In this document: positions 1 through 7,393 of the stretch, piece after piece
Layout: each line of letters starts with the position of its first letter
How positions within the stretch are numbered: position 1 is the first letter of the stretch
Source: Bacterioplanes sp.
GTDB lineage: Bacteria > Pseudomonadota > Gammaproteobacteria > Pseudomonadales > Oceanobacteraceae
Direction of reading: 5' to 3'
Assembly: GCA_014859445.1 (NCBI GenBank)
Contig: JACUUC010000004.1
Span: forward strand, 1 to 64,000
Length of the DNA stretch: 64,000 nucleotides
The notes under the pieces: model-generated
The model's input: the letters and a program-made list of their open reading frames with translations, nothing else
Databases searched by the model: none
Told to the model about the DNA's origin: nothing
Translations under genes and position numbers: made by a program

Positions 1-82
1 TCGAAATAGCTTGCAACACTGGGACGGGTCCATATAAGCGGGCCATGCCCGCGACCGTCATAGCTGCTACACTCATCCACAT
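1..82 (-). CDS. N-terminal fragment of a small membrane protein (partial)
   Basis: An open frame runs off the left edge. Its ATG at 82 sits 8 bases behind an AAGG Shine-Dalgarno, and only about 27 residues are visible. They are hydrophobic and methionine-rich, as at the start of a membrane segment. The gene is divergent from the membrane-protein gene at 122. The family cannot be recognised from so short a piece. Confidence 0.45.
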   Translation of the reverse strand, partial: MWMSVAAMTVAGMARLYGPVPVLQAIS

Positions 83-121
83 AAAAAATTCCTTCTATCA
101 CCACCACATGAGTAGCGACGC

Positions 122-529
122 ATGACCAACAACCCAATCAAACTAGGATTTATCGCAGCCGCCATGATGAACATTGGTGGAGTGTTGCTGTTTTCGCGCG
201 CGCTCACCAACAGCGCCATTAACGATTTTGATCCGGTGGTGATGTCTAACTTTGGTTTGCTGATGATCATGGTATGGGGCTTGGCTTATCTAGGTGCAGC
301 CTTTATTCACGCCAACATAAAATGGTTAGCGGCGGCCTTCGCAATAGAAAAACTGGTGTATGTGGTGGTGTGGTTATTATGGATCAGCAACAACAGCCTC
401 GGTGCGGTGTACGCGCAAGACCTGTTTGCCGGTATGTTCTACAGCATCTACGGAATCAATGACATGCTGTTCATGCTCTTTTTTGCTTGGGTATTTTTTA
501 CGCAAAACAAAGCAACGAGCACGCGTTAA
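122..529 (+). CDS. Small four-helix membrane protein, unknown function
   Basis: This 135-residue protein has four clear hydrophobic segments, at about residues 8-25, 42-62, 64-88 and 100-127. The loops between them are short and there is no catalytic motif. It looks like a small integral inner-membrane protein of the DoxX/DUF size class. I do not recognise the family. It is convergent with a DoxX-like gene, with a 9-base dyad between them. The ATG at 122 is preceded only by a weak GAG. Confidence 0.7.
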   Translation: MTNNPIKLGFIAAAMMNIGGVLLFSRALTNSAINDFDPVVMSNFGLLMIMVWGLAYLGAAFIHANIKWLAAAFAIEKLVYVVVWLLWISNNSLGAVYAQDLFAGMFYSIYGINDMLFMLFFAWVFFTQNKATSTR

Positions 530-547
530 TACACCACGTACTCGCTT

Positions 548-575
548 AAGTAGCCCAGATATTAACGGGCTACTT
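548..575. terminator. Dyad between convergent genes, possible bidirectional terminator
   Basis: AAGTAGCCC (548-556) and GGGCTACTT (567-575) form a perfect 9-base inverted repeat with a 10-base loop between the 122 gene and the DoxX-like gene. It overlaps the last DoxX codons. No T-run follows on either strand, so factor-independent termination is uncertain. Confidence 0.35.
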
Positions 576-939
576 GGGTGAGTAAACGCTTACCTGCAAA
601 CAATACTACTAAATCGTCTCGCCCCAAAAGTGCACGTGTTACGGACAGGGCAAAAATAACGCTCGCCGCCGCCAACATACCCCACTCGGCGTGCATAACG
701 TGTGTTGCTATGGCACCGATCATCATGACAGCCAAACCGGCACTGGCTAACGCCGATACCCGCTTGAGCAGCAATCCTACCGCACCGATTACCTCAATCG
801 CACCAATCGCATACATAAACCACAGTGCATAACCCCAGCGCTCAAACGCCACGATTTCAAATTCCAAGCTGGCTAGCTTTGCTGCACCCGACGCAAAAAA
901 AATCAGGGCGAGTACGATGCTTATAATGGTTACTTTCAT
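562..939 (-). CDS. DoxX-like membrane protein
   Basis: This 125-residue protein has four membrane helices. The first is followed by a SGAAKL motif at about residues 17-22, and a Gly/Ala-rich second helix carries a conserved-looking GAIEVIGA stretch; both are typical of the DoxX/DoxX-like family. These proteins sit in the inner membrane, and some take part in thiol or oxidative-stress complexes. An AAGGA Shine-Dalgarno lies 7 bases before the ATG at 939. It is divergent from the ECF sigma factor gene at 1088. That arrangement is common for DoxX genes controlled by such sigma factors, so it may be a target of that regulator (inference). Confidence 0.75.
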   Translation of the reverse strand: MKVTIISIVLALIFFASGAAKLASLEFEIVAFERWGYALWFMYAIGAIEVIGAVGLLLKRVSALASAGLAVMMIGAIATHVMHAEWGMLAAASVIFALSVTRALLGRDDLVVLFAGKRLLTQVAR

Positions 940-1046
940 AGGACGTTCCTTTTTTCAGTGTGTGTTCAAGATGTGCCGTGTGGCGTGTGATTGTTTATTC
1001 GTCATGGGCATGAAATACGTTACACCTGTGGTTTAATATTTTTTGA

Positions 1047-1061
1047 ATTGCGAATCGCAAT
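1047..1061. promoter_or_regulatory. 15-base palindrome upstream of the sigma factor gene
   Basis: ATTGCGA-A-TCGCAAT is a perfect 7-1-7 dyad just before the sigma factor start, in the divergent region shared with the DoxX-like gene. A GTTACA at 1019-1024 reads TGTAAC on the minus strand, resembling an ECF-type -35 for the DoxX gene, with CGAATA about 16 bases further on. The dyad may be an operator; no regulator is identified. Confidence 0.35.
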
Positions 1062-1087
1062 GTAACTTTTGACAAACGTTGAGCGAA

Positions 1088-1657
1088 ATGACGAGTAACA
1101 AACCGCCAGATCAAGCCGAAGCAGAGTTGCGCGCATTGTGGCTGGCCGCACAAGCGGGCGATGAATTAGCGTATCGAGAGGCGCTGTCGCTCATGGCTAT
1201 TCGTCTGCGTCTGTATTTTCGGCGACGAATGCCGAACTTAATGGATGAGGTGGAGGATTTAGTACAAGAAACACTACTGGCCATTCATTTACATCGGGGC
1301 ACATACGACCCAGAGTTTCCTGTGCCCGCTTGGCTAATGGGGATTGCTCGACATAAATTAGTCGATTTGTTTCGACGACGCGGGCATCGAGAAAACCGGC
1401 ACGATGTGTACGATGACAGTGAAGAACAGGAACCGACAACCAATGACACAACCGAACTGCATGCTGTGCGTGATATGGCCGTATTGCTGCAAGCGCTGCC
1501 TGCAACCCAGCAACGAGCCATTCAATTAACCAAGTTTGATGGTTTTTCGGTCACCGAAGCCGCTCAGCAAACCGGCGCGTCAGAAGCGTCGATCAAAGTC
1601 ATGGTACACCGAGGGCTTAAACGTCTCGCGGAATTAGTGAAGAGGTCACAACAATGA
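1088..1657 (+). CDS. ECF-family RNA polymerase sigma factor
   Basis: This protein of about 189 residues has the two sigma-70 domains of an ECF factor. Region 2 (about residues 25-95) carries an EDLVQETLLAIH motif and the WLMGIARHKLVD helix that reads the -10. Region 4 (about 135-185) contains an HTH with ASEASIKVMVHRGLKRL. It redirects RNA polymerase to stress promoters. It overlaps the next gene by ATGA, and that gene encodes its probable membrane anti-sigma factor. The frame can also start at TTG 1079. I prefer ATG 1088, but neither has a strong Shine-Dalgarno. Confidence 0.88.
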   Translation: MTSNKPPDQAEAELRALWLAAQAGDELAYREALSLMAIRLRLYFRRRMPNLMDEVEDLVQETLLAIHLHRGTYDPEFPVPAWLMGIARHKLVDLFRRRGHRENRHDVYDDSEEQEPTTNDTTELHAVRDMAVLLQALPATQQRAIQLTKFDGFSVTEAAQQTGASEASIKVMVHRGLKRLAELVKRSQQ

Positions 1658-2289
1658 ATACCGATCAGCTGGTCGATATGCTCGCTCGTAATGCAGGCCC
1701 TGCCCCCCGTACAACCGCACTGACCCGTTTAATTCCGGCCATGCTGTTTGGTGGTTTGTGCAGCATGTTGCTGTCGTGGTGGTTGATCGAGCCATTGCCC
1801 ATCGAGATATTCTATTCCAACGCCACGGCGATTAAGTTGAGTTACGCGGCTTTACTCGCTGTTGCCGCTTGTTGGTTAACCGCGCGTCTTGCGCGACCTA
1901 TTGCTCATATAACAGGCGCACGCCGATGGGTGGTCGGAACCATCGCATTCATGATGCTCGCCGCTGTCCTCATCTTAACACTCACCCCTGCCAATCAACG
2001 GCTAGAGGCCATATTCGGCAATACGTGGCTGACTTGTCCTTGGACACTGATGAGCTTTTCGCTACCGGCCTTAGCCGCTATTTTGTGGGCAGTACGCGGG
2101 TTGGCACCCACCCAACTGGCTGCAGCTGGAGGGGCCTGTGGTTTACTTGCGGGTGCACTGGGGGCGATGGGCTATGCCCTTGCCTGTCCCGAGCAGTCGT
2201 CAGTATTCATTGCCATTTGGTACACCTTAGGCATTCTGTTAACCGCATGGATTGGACGCATTCTGGGCCCGATCGTGTTGCGCTGGTAA
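1654..2289 (+). CDS. NrsF/DUF1109-family membrane anti-sigma factor
   Basis: This 211-residue protein has a short cytosolic N-terminus (about residues 1-22) followed by six hydrophobic helices, the layout of the DUF1109/NrsF family. Members bind a partner ECF sigma factor at the membrane and release it on a signal. The ATGA overlap with the sigma factor gene indicates translational coupling and a fixed stoichiometry. The assignment rests on topology and the sigma-factor partner rather than on a catalytic motif. Confidence 0.8.
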   Translation: MNTDQLVDMLARNAGPAPRTTALTRLIPAMLFGGLCSMLLSWWLIEPLPIEIFYSNATAIKLSYAALLAVAACWLTARLARPIAHITGARRWVVGTIAFMMLAAVLILTLTPANQRLEAIFGNTWLTCPWTLMSFSLPALAAILWAVRGLAPTQLAAAGGACGLLAGALGAMGYALACPEQSSVFIAIWYTLGILLTAWIGRILGPIVLRW

Positions 2290-2303
2290 ACAAGCGGCTT
2301 CGT

Positions 2304-2480
2304 TTAAGCCTGTTCCGCTTCGAGGCGTTGAATTTCTTGATAAATGGCATCCACTTCGGTCATCAGTTCCGAGTAGGTTTTGATGTCACCGTTGCGCTGA
2401 CTTTGCATGGCCGCTTCGAGTTTCGCGAGGTGTTGTTTTTTTAACTTTTTGGTCGGGTCGGACTTCAAGAATGCAAACAT
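2304..2480 (-). CDS. DUF6435-type small protein
   Basis: This 58-residue frame starts MFAFLKSDP, continues with a lysine-rich KKLKKQHLAKLEAAM helix, and ends with an acidic helix. The opening FLKSDPTKKLKKQ and the central AMQSQRNGDIKTYS match my memory of the DUF6435 family. It is a small, charged, helical protein predicted to be cytosolic, of unknown function. It lies convergent to the NrsF-type gene, 14 bases away. The upstream GGTAG is only a weak ribosome site. Confidence 0.65.
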   Translation of the reverse strand: MFAFLKSDPTKKLKKQHLAKLEAAMQSQRNGDIKTYSELMTEVDAIYQEIQRLEAEQA

Positions 2481-2657
2481 GACTGGCTACCGCCTTAGTG
2501 GGTGTGGTTAAAAGCTGATTCGATTTGCTCGTATTCGTTCCCAAGTGTGGCCAATAAATACTTTTTTTAACCGTGCCGCCCTTGTCACTCCCCGCCAACA
2601 CTGACAGAGCGCTCGTCTAGTGATAGCCTATAGCGGATTTTTATTGAGGAGATGACG

Positions 2658-3011
2658 GTGAACGCTTTTGCCAACGCACAACGTGATTTTTTACAGAACT
2701 TAGCATCCGACCAGCACGCCTTTGCCGATACCTTGGCGTTTATTGAGCAGTGGTACGTGTTTACGCCAACGGCGTTTCGTAATGGTGCGGTACACAATGG
2801 CGTCGAACAAAACCAAGGCAGCTGCAAAGTATTCGCGTTAGCGCAGTTAATGAACTTAAGCCGTGAGCAAGCGTTACGTTGTTTTGGTGAGCACTATCGC
2901 GATGTGCTGGCCACGCCAACGGTAGATAACCATCATAATTTGCGCCGAGTGTTAGCCGAAGGCCTCGCTGATATCGAATTTGATGCGTTTCCATTGAGTG
3001 AAAAAGCATGA
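2658..3011 (+). CDS. HopJ-domain protein
   Basis: This protein of about 117 residues has the HopJ (PF08888) signature FTPTAFRNG followed by an [13 protein letters not shown] stretch. Despite the name, the family is widespread in non-pathogens; it is small, cytosolic and of unknown function, and nothing here suggests secretion. The AGGAG site ends at 2651, directly against the ATG at 2652 but 6 bases before an in-frame GTG at 2658. I therefore favour GTG 2658; the ATG would add two residues. The stop overlaps the minC start as ATGA, so the gene is translationally coupled to the division genes. Confidence 0.8.
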   Translation: MNAFANAQRDFLQNLASDQHAFADTLAFIEQWYVFTPTAFRNGAVHNGVEQNQGSCKVFALAQLMNLSREQALRCFGEHYRDVLATPTVDNHHNLRRVLAEGLADIEFDAFPLSEKA

Positions 3012-3715
3012 GTGAGCATGTGCACTTAAAGTCGGCGCTGATGCCGCTGACAACGGTGTCGTTCAGCAGCAGCGATCTAACTCACATTCAACAGGAGCTG
3101 GCCAAGAAAAAGGCCGAGGCACCGGCGTTGTTTGTCAACCTGCCCTGCATTCTCGATTTACACGAATTAAACGCGGCCGAACTGGCACTGACCGACCTTG
3201 AGCAGGCATGCCTATCCTGTGGCTTACTGCCCATTGCGGTACGTAATGCCGACGAGGCTTGGCGTCAGCAATTAGCGAACACGCGCTTGGCCGACTTAGG
3301 TCGTGGGCACACTAAAGCCAAGACGGCGAATCCAGCCCAGCTGGGCAATAACGATTCACACGCAATGGCAACCAACACAATCGAGCCTTGCCCAATGCGC
3401 AGTGTGAAACTGCATCAAGGCAATATTCGTTCAGGCCAGCAAGTGTATTTTGATGGCGATTTGTTTGTATTGGGCACGATTAACGCCGGTGCGGAAGTGC
3501 TGGCAACCGGCGATATTCATGTTTATGGCGCCTTGCGTGGTCGGGCCTTAGCGGGTGTAAAGGGCGATGAAACCGCCCTCATCAGTTGTCAGCAATTTAA
3601 TGCCGAACTGATTTCCATTGCTGGGCAATATAAGCTACTCGAAGAAGACAGCGCCTCGCCTTCTGCGGTTTTAATTCAATTGAATGATGGTCACTTGAAC
3701 ATCATTCAGGTTTAA
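3008..3715 (+). CDS. minC: Septum site-determining protein MinC
   Basis: MinC is the FtsZ polymerisation inhibitor that, with MinD, blocks division at the poles. The 235-residue protein has an N-terminal FtsZ-inhibiting domain (about residues 8-105) and a variable linker. The C-terminal beta-helix domain (about 135-235) shows the repeated glycine pattern [25 protein letters not shown]. It starts with an ATGA overlap on the HopJ gene and lies directly upstream of minD and minE. Confidence 0.95.
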   Translation: MSEHVHLKSALMPLTTVSFSSSDLTHIQQELAKKKAEAPALFVNLPCILDLHELNAAELALTDLEQACLSCGLLPIAVRNADEAWRQQLANTRLADLGRGHTKAKTANPAQLGNNDSHAMATNTIEPCPMRSVKLHQGNIRSGQQVYFDGDLFVLGTINAGAEVLATGDIHVYGALRGRALAGVKGDETALISCQQFNAELISIAGQYKLLEEDSASPSAVLIQLNDGHLNIIQV

Positions 3716-3754
3716 TAAATACTTTCATGGATTACGTTTCAGGGAATTTGTATT

Positions 3755-4561
3755 GTGGCTAAGATTATTGTCATTACCTCAGGTAAAGGTGGCGTAGGTA
3801 AAACCACCACCAGTGCCGCTTTTTCAACTGCACTGGCGCTGAAAGGCCATAAAACCGTCGTCATTGATTTTGACGTGGGCTTGCGTAATCTCGACCTCAT
3901 CATGGGCTGTGAGCGCCGCGTGGTCTACGATTTCGTCAATGTGGTGCAAGGCGAAGCCAGCCTGAAACAGACCCTCATTAAAGACAAACGTGTTCCTAAT
4001 TTATACGTTCTGCCTGCGTCACAAACGCGCGATAAAGATGCCTTAACGCACGAGGGCGTCGAGCGCGTACTCAACGAATTAGCCGAAGATTTTGACTTTA
4101 TCGTCTGTGACTCGCCTGCGGGTATCGAACACGGCGCACAAATGGCGTTGTACTTTGCCGAAGAGGCCATCATCGTCACCAACCCCGAAGTGTCTTCGGT
4201 ACGTGACTCCGATCGCATCATTGGCATCTTGCAAAGCAAGTCGCGTTTGGCCGAGCAAGGTAAAAGCGTCAAAGAGCATTTGCTGTTAACACGCTACAAC
4301 CCCGAGCGCGTTGCTCGTGGCGAAATGCTGTCGGTACAGGATGTGGAAGACATTTTGGCCATTCCGTTATTGGGTGTCATTCCCGAGTCGGAAGCGGTAT
4401 TGAAAGCCTCGAACCAAGGTATTCCCGTCGTACACGACGCCGACAGCGACGCAGGCCAAGCCTATGACGATGCCGTTGCTCGTTACCTTGGCGAAGATCG
4501 CCCTCACCGCTTTTTAGAGAAACAGAAAAAAGGTTTCTTAAAGCGCGTTTTCGGAGGTTGA
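3755..4561 (+). CDS. minD: Septum site-determining ATPase MinD
   Basis: MinD is the ATPase that dimerises on the membrane, recruits MinC, and is released by MinE. The 268-residue protein shows the deviant Walker A motif GKGGVGKTT at residues 10-18, a Walker B-like VIDFDVGLRNLD, and a CDSPAGIE motif. The C-terminal helix KKGFLKRVFGG is the amphipathic membrane-targeting sequence. The start is GTG at 3755, about 10 bases behind AGGGA. The minE start follows one base after its stop. Confidence 0.97.
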   Translation: MAKIIVITSGKGGVGKTTTSAAFSTALALKGHKTVVIDFDVGLRNLDLIMGCERRVVYDFVNVVQGEASLKQTLIKDKRVPNLYVLPASQTRDKDALTHEGVERVLNELAEDFDFIVCDSPAGIEHGAQMALYFAEEAIIVTNPEVSSVRDSDRIIGILQSKSRLAEQGKSVKEHLLLTRYNPERVARGEMLSVQDVEDILAIPLLGVIPESEAVLKASNQGIPVVHDADSDAGQAYDDAVARYLGEDRPHRFLEKQKKGFLKRVFGG

Positions 4562-4562
4562 T

Positions 4563-4811
4563 ATGAGCTTAATCGACTTTTTCCGCAAAGAAGACAAATC
4601 ATCCGCCCACGTCGCTAAAGAGCGCCTGCGGGTATTGGTGGCGCACGATCGTTTGCGCACCAATGGCCCCGATTACTTGCCGCAATTGCAGCAAGAAATT
4701 TTGGCCGTTATTCGTCGTTATGTCGAAATCGGCGAAGACGATGTGGTGGTGCAGTTAGAGCAGCAAGGAAATACCTCGGTACTGGAACTCAACGTCACCT
4801 TGCCGGATTGA
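4563..4811 (+). CDS. minE: Cell division topological specificity factor MinE
   Basis: MinE stimulates the MinD ATPase and drives pole-to-pole oscillation. The 82-residue length is normal. It has the membrane-targeting N-terminus MSLIDFFRK and the contact helix KERLRVLVAHDR that binds MinD, followed by the dimerisation domain with LPQLQQEILAVIRRYV. A GGAGG site at the end of minD precedes the ATG. Confidence 0.96.
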   Translation: MSLIDFFRKEDKSSAHVAKERLRVLVAHDRLRTNGPDYLPQLQQEILAVIRRYVEIGEDDVVVQLEQQGNTSVLELNVTLPD

Positions 4812-4814
4812 TTG

Positions 4815-5345
4815 ATGAAACGCATGGTGACATTGTGGCAAGCGGCCAGTTGGCCGCAACGCGTGGGTTTGCTGTTATCGTTAGTTAGTTACGGTTTACT
4901 CTACCCCGGAGTGACCGAGCCTATCATGACCGTCAATGCCAACCTCAGTGTGTTGGGGATGAAAATTCAGTTGTTAAATGAAACCCGCTCAATCTGGCAA
5001 ACCGTGTTGTTTCTGCAAGAACAAGGGTATCGCTGGATTGGCTGGATGATTCTTACCTTTAGTGTCATTTTTCCCGCCATCAAAGCCGTCATGATCGTTT
5101 GGTTGTGGCTATCGCCCAGTGCATTTCGCAGTACGCTGACCATGGTGCTCAGTAAGTGGTCAATGGCCGATGTGTTCGTTGTCGCCTTATTAATTGCTTT
5201 TTTCAGTGCACAAGCGACGAACAATGTCACAGCACAGCTTGAAGATGGCTTCTACTGGTTCACTGCATTCTGTGTCTTGTCCATTGCCGCGGCACAATGC
5301 CTCACTTGGCCAACTCATCACGCCCAGCGCGTGCAGGCCGACTAA
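4815..5345 (+). CDS. PqiA-like (paraquat-inducible protein A) membrane protein
   Basis: This protein of about 176 residues has four hydrophobic helices and a PqiA-domain pattern: a YGLLYPGVTEPIM turn after helix 1, GWMILTFSVIFPAIKA, and KWSMADVFVVALLIA. PqiA proteins are inner-membrane partners of MCE lipid-transport systems. This is a single-domain form without the CxxC zinc pairs of full-length PqiA, and no pqiB or MCE gene is adjacent. A TTG at 4812 could add one residue. It follows minE by only a few bases, so it is probably read with the min operon. Confidence 0.75.
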   Translation: MKRMVTLWQAASWPQRVGLLLSLVSYGLLYPGVTEPIMTVNANLSVLGMKIQLLNETRSIWQTVLFLQEQGYRWIGWMILTFSVIFPAIKAVMIVWLWLSPSAFRSTLTMVLSKWSMADVFVVALLIAFFSAQATNNVTAQLEDGFYWFTAFCVLSIAAAQCLTWPTHHAQRVQAD

Positions 5346-5404
5346 ACTGGTCTAAGCTATACACAACCATTGAACCCGATTTGTCGACACACACGAGGTT
5401 GACC

Positions 5405-5731
5405 ATGAATGCGATTACCCTTCACCACATTCTGTTAAAAAGCCCCTTGCTGGCGCAGGATATTTTGCGAGAGTTATCATTAGGTGCCGAATTTTCCGAT
5501 TTAGCTGAGGAATATTCCGCCTGCCCGTCATCCCGCAACCAAGGCTTTGCCGGTTATCATGACCGAGACGAGTTGCCTTGGGAAATAGTGCAAGCGCTAA
5601 GCGAATGGAATGAACAGGACGCGTTTATTGGGCCTGTGAAAACGCGGCTCGGTTACCACATCATCAAACCGACCGAGCGTCTGTCTCGCCCCCTGTTGAA
5701 TGACGAGAGCAACACAGTAGACAAGCTTTAA
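5405..5731 (+). CDS. Parvulin-type peptidyl-prolyl isomerase (PpiC-like)
   Basis: This 108-residue protein is a single rotamase domain: an HHILLKS strand, the FSDLAEEYSACPSS helix, a GYHDRDELPWEIVQAL segment, and the closing TRLGYHIIK motif. No signal peptide is present, so it is probably cytosolic, as E. coli PpiC is. The ATG at 5405 follows a GAGG site; an upstream in-frame extension has no supporting site. Its stop shares the tetranucleotide TTAA with the convergent gene. Confidence 0.88.
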   Translation: MNAITLHHILLKSPLLAQDILRELSLGAEFSDLAEEYSACPSSRNQGFAGYHDRDELPWEIVQALSEWNEQDAFIGPVKTRLGYHIIKPTERLSRPLLNDESNTVDKL

Positions 5732-6150
5732 TCGTTAGTGAGTAACCACTGCGCCAGTGCCTGACGCGCGTCGCGTGCCGCTATGCCATGCATGGCGCAG
5801 TATTCATGACACAACCAACGAATCGCCACCTCATTGTGCTGCCAAAGCAGGTGGCACTGATCGCGACCAATCCATTCTTCTTCGTCAGCGCAACGATACA
5901 GGCCAAGCTCATCGGCAACCGGTTCGGCGTTCAAATCCACCGCGATGGAATCCAGTGCCGTGCTACGAATGATGGCAAATTGCCGAGGAGCAGACAGGTA
6001 ATCTCGTGCGACCTCATACACCAACAAATGCGGTGAAATGGCATCGCCTTTACCTTGCAACCAAACGAAATCGCCGCCCTCTAGGGGCGGCAAGACATCC
6101 ATTTGCAGGTGCCAATCAGACACGGTTAAGCGCCGAACATGGTCGACCAC
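5728..6150 (-). CDS. Conserved hypothetical protein downstream of SirB2
   Basis: This frame of up to 140 residues is soluble and mixed alpha/beta, with no signal peptide or membrane segment. It is rich in Trp, Asp and Glu and carries the visible motifs DWHLQMDVLPPLEGGDFVWLQGKGD and CHEYCAMHG. I do not recognise the family. The GTG at 6150 overlaps the end of the SirB2 gene by 25 bases; a second GTG at about 6122 lies 2 bases after that stop. Neither has a convincing Shine-Dalgarno. The gene is probably translated from the SirB2 transcript. Confidence 0.6.
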   Translation of the reverse strand: MVDHVRRLTVSDWHLQMDVLPPLEGGDFVWLQGKGDAISPHLLVYEVARDYLSAPRQFAIIRSTALDSIAVDLNAEPVADELGLYRCADEEEWIGRDQCHLLWQHNEVAIRWLCHEYCAMHGIAARDARQALAQWLLTND

Positions 6151-6506
6151 GGCATCGCCGTTTTCGATTTGGCCACAGCAATCATATAAGCAAAAATTAA
6201 AACGGCCGCAATAAAGGCCATGACATTACCGCGTTTAATGGCGACCACGCCCAAACCAATGTAGGCCACCAGAGCCAGCACTTTGGCCGTCAACCAACCA
6301 TGCACAAACGGATATTGCATCATTTGCATCGTCAACAAGACGGCCAACACAATCAAGGCGGTATCAATGAGGTGAGGCAGAATTTTCAGCACCAGATTGC
6401 TGCGTAACATCGGCTTAAACGAGAACAAGCCAAAACGAATCACAAATAGCAGAATGGATAGATAAGCAAAGCCCGCGTGCGACGCTTTTAAAGCAACGTA
6501 GTCCAT
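6126..6506 (-). CDS. SirB2-family membrane protein
   Basis: This protein of about 126 residues starts MDYVALKASH and has four membrane helices. The pattern KxSH, FxxRF, LPHLIDTALIV and WLTAKVLALVAYIGLG is typical of the SirB/SirB2 family (PF04247). It is an integral inner-membrane protein of unknown activity. The ATG at 6506 has a TGAGAAT site 5 bases upstream; earlier in-frame ATGs at 6518 and 6563 look less likely. It overlaps the following hypothetical gene. Confidence 0.82.
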   Translation of the reverse strand: MDYVALKASHAGFAYLSILLFVIRFGLFSFKPMLRSNLVLKILPHLIDTALIVLAVLLTMQMMQYPFVHGWLTAKVLALVAYIGLGVVAIKRGNVMAFIAAVLIFAYMIAVAKSKTAMPWSTMFGA

Positions 6507-6682
6507 ATTTATTCTCATCGTGTTAATCATTATTGAGACGGCAGAATAGCAACATTTTGTCATCGTTGCACGACAGTGGAGACGACTTGTCCGAAAAGAA
6601 ACACTCGTCAGCGCCGCCTGTCATAAGGCACAATGAATGATCGATTTTCGCTGCGTTTACGTGGCAATGGACGGGTATCACT

Positions 6683-7210
6683 ATGTTTACAAAGTTCGCG
6701 AGTCTTCTCTTTTTATGCACACTGGCCATGCCATCCATAAACGCCAATGAAGTCTTTATATCGCGCGACGCGAATGGCAATGTGATTTTTAGCGATCGCC
6801 CCAGTCAAAACTCAACGCCACACCTGGTGCAGGAATTGCCTTCGGTTCCCGCTTTTCGTGCTCCGACAACCACCACCTCTGATTCAGCGCCGAAACCACA
6901 ACCCGATTACGCCTACACCAGTTTAAGCATTATTCATCCACAAGATGAGCATGCGTTACCGGTAGGTGCGGCGGGCAATGTGTTGGTTCATGGGGTTCTG
7001 ACACCCAGTTTGCATGCGGATCACCGCATTGTGCTTTTGAATGGTGCAACCATCTTGGCTCAAGGTCGACAAACGCAATTCCAACTGAACAATCTGGATC
7101 GCGGTGAACATAACCTGCAAATTCAAGTACGTGATGCCGATAATACGGTACTCATTGCCAGTCAAGTCGTTCGCGTTTATGTGCAAAGAGCCTCTCGCCT
7201 CAACCGATAG
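6683..7210 (+). CDS. DUF4124-domain exported protein upstream of ntrBC
   Basis: This 175-residue protein has a signal peptide of about 21 residues (MFTKFASLL...SINA). A DUF4124 domain follows (EVFISRDANGNVIFSDRPSQ), then a proline/threonine-rich linker and an Ig-like beta domain with a SIIHPQDEHALPVG strand. DUF4124 proteins are periplasmic and of unknown role. Proteins of this kind often sit directly upstream of ntrB in Pseudomonas-like bacteria. The NtrC site at 7211 begins immediately after its stop codon. Confidence 0.8.
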   Translation: MFTKFASLLFLCTLAMPSINANEVFISRDANGNVIFSDRPSQNSTPHLVQELPSVPAFRAPTTTTSDSAPKPQPDYAYTSLSIIHPQDEHALPVGAAGNVLVHGVLTPSLHADHRIVLLNGATILAQGRQTQFQLNNLDRGEHNLQIQVRDADNTVLIASQVVRVYVQRASRLNR

Positions 7211-7225
7211 GCACTAGATTGGTGC
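7211..7225. promoter_or_regulatory. NtrC-binding dyad upstream of ntrBC
   Basis: GCACTA-GAT-TGGTGC matches the 6-3-6 enhancer dyad known for NtrC (GCACCA-N3-TGGTGC at E. coli glnA). A second TGGTGC half-site with a poor left arm lies at 7243-7257. Its centre is 32 bases downstream, the same spacing as the paired glnA enhancer sites. Both lie about 120-155 bases before the predicted sigma54 start. Confidence 0.8.
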
Positions 7226-7345
7226 GACACTGCCATACTAGTGACTTATATTGGTGCAATTATTATCAGGCAGCGTCTCGCCGAGTGACACCCAAATACG
7301 CTACGCTGACTGACCTGCGCGATGATTGGGCAATAATGCCTATCA

Positions 7346-7361
7346 TGGCTCGGTTCTTGCT
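7346..7361 (+). promoter_or_regulatory. Sigma54 promoter of ntrBC
   Basis: TGGCTCGGTTCTTGCT fits the sigma54 consensus TGGCAC-R-N4-TTGCW with one mismatch, and has the required GG and GC separated by 10 bases. Transcription would begin near 7372. That places the in-frame ATG at 7364 upstream of the message and supports ATG 7394 as the ntrB start. Confidence 0.78.
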
Positions 7362-7393
7362 GTATGACGAAGCAGAGTGAGAGGACAAACACG

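Noticed and set aside
1061..1083. Plus-strand TGTAAC as an ECF promoter for the sigma factor gene
   Set aside because: The -10 would fall at or after the start codon, leaving no leader, so it is not a credible promoter for that gene.
1869..2444. 191-codon plus-strand frame over the anti-sigma gene
   Set aside because: It is out of frame with the NrsF-like gene, has His/Cys/Arg-rich content typical of shadow frames, and crosses the next gene.
7364..7393. Upstream ATG for ntrB at 7364
   Set aside because: It lies within or before the predicted transcription start of the sigma54 promoter, and ATG 7394 has a GAGAGG site.
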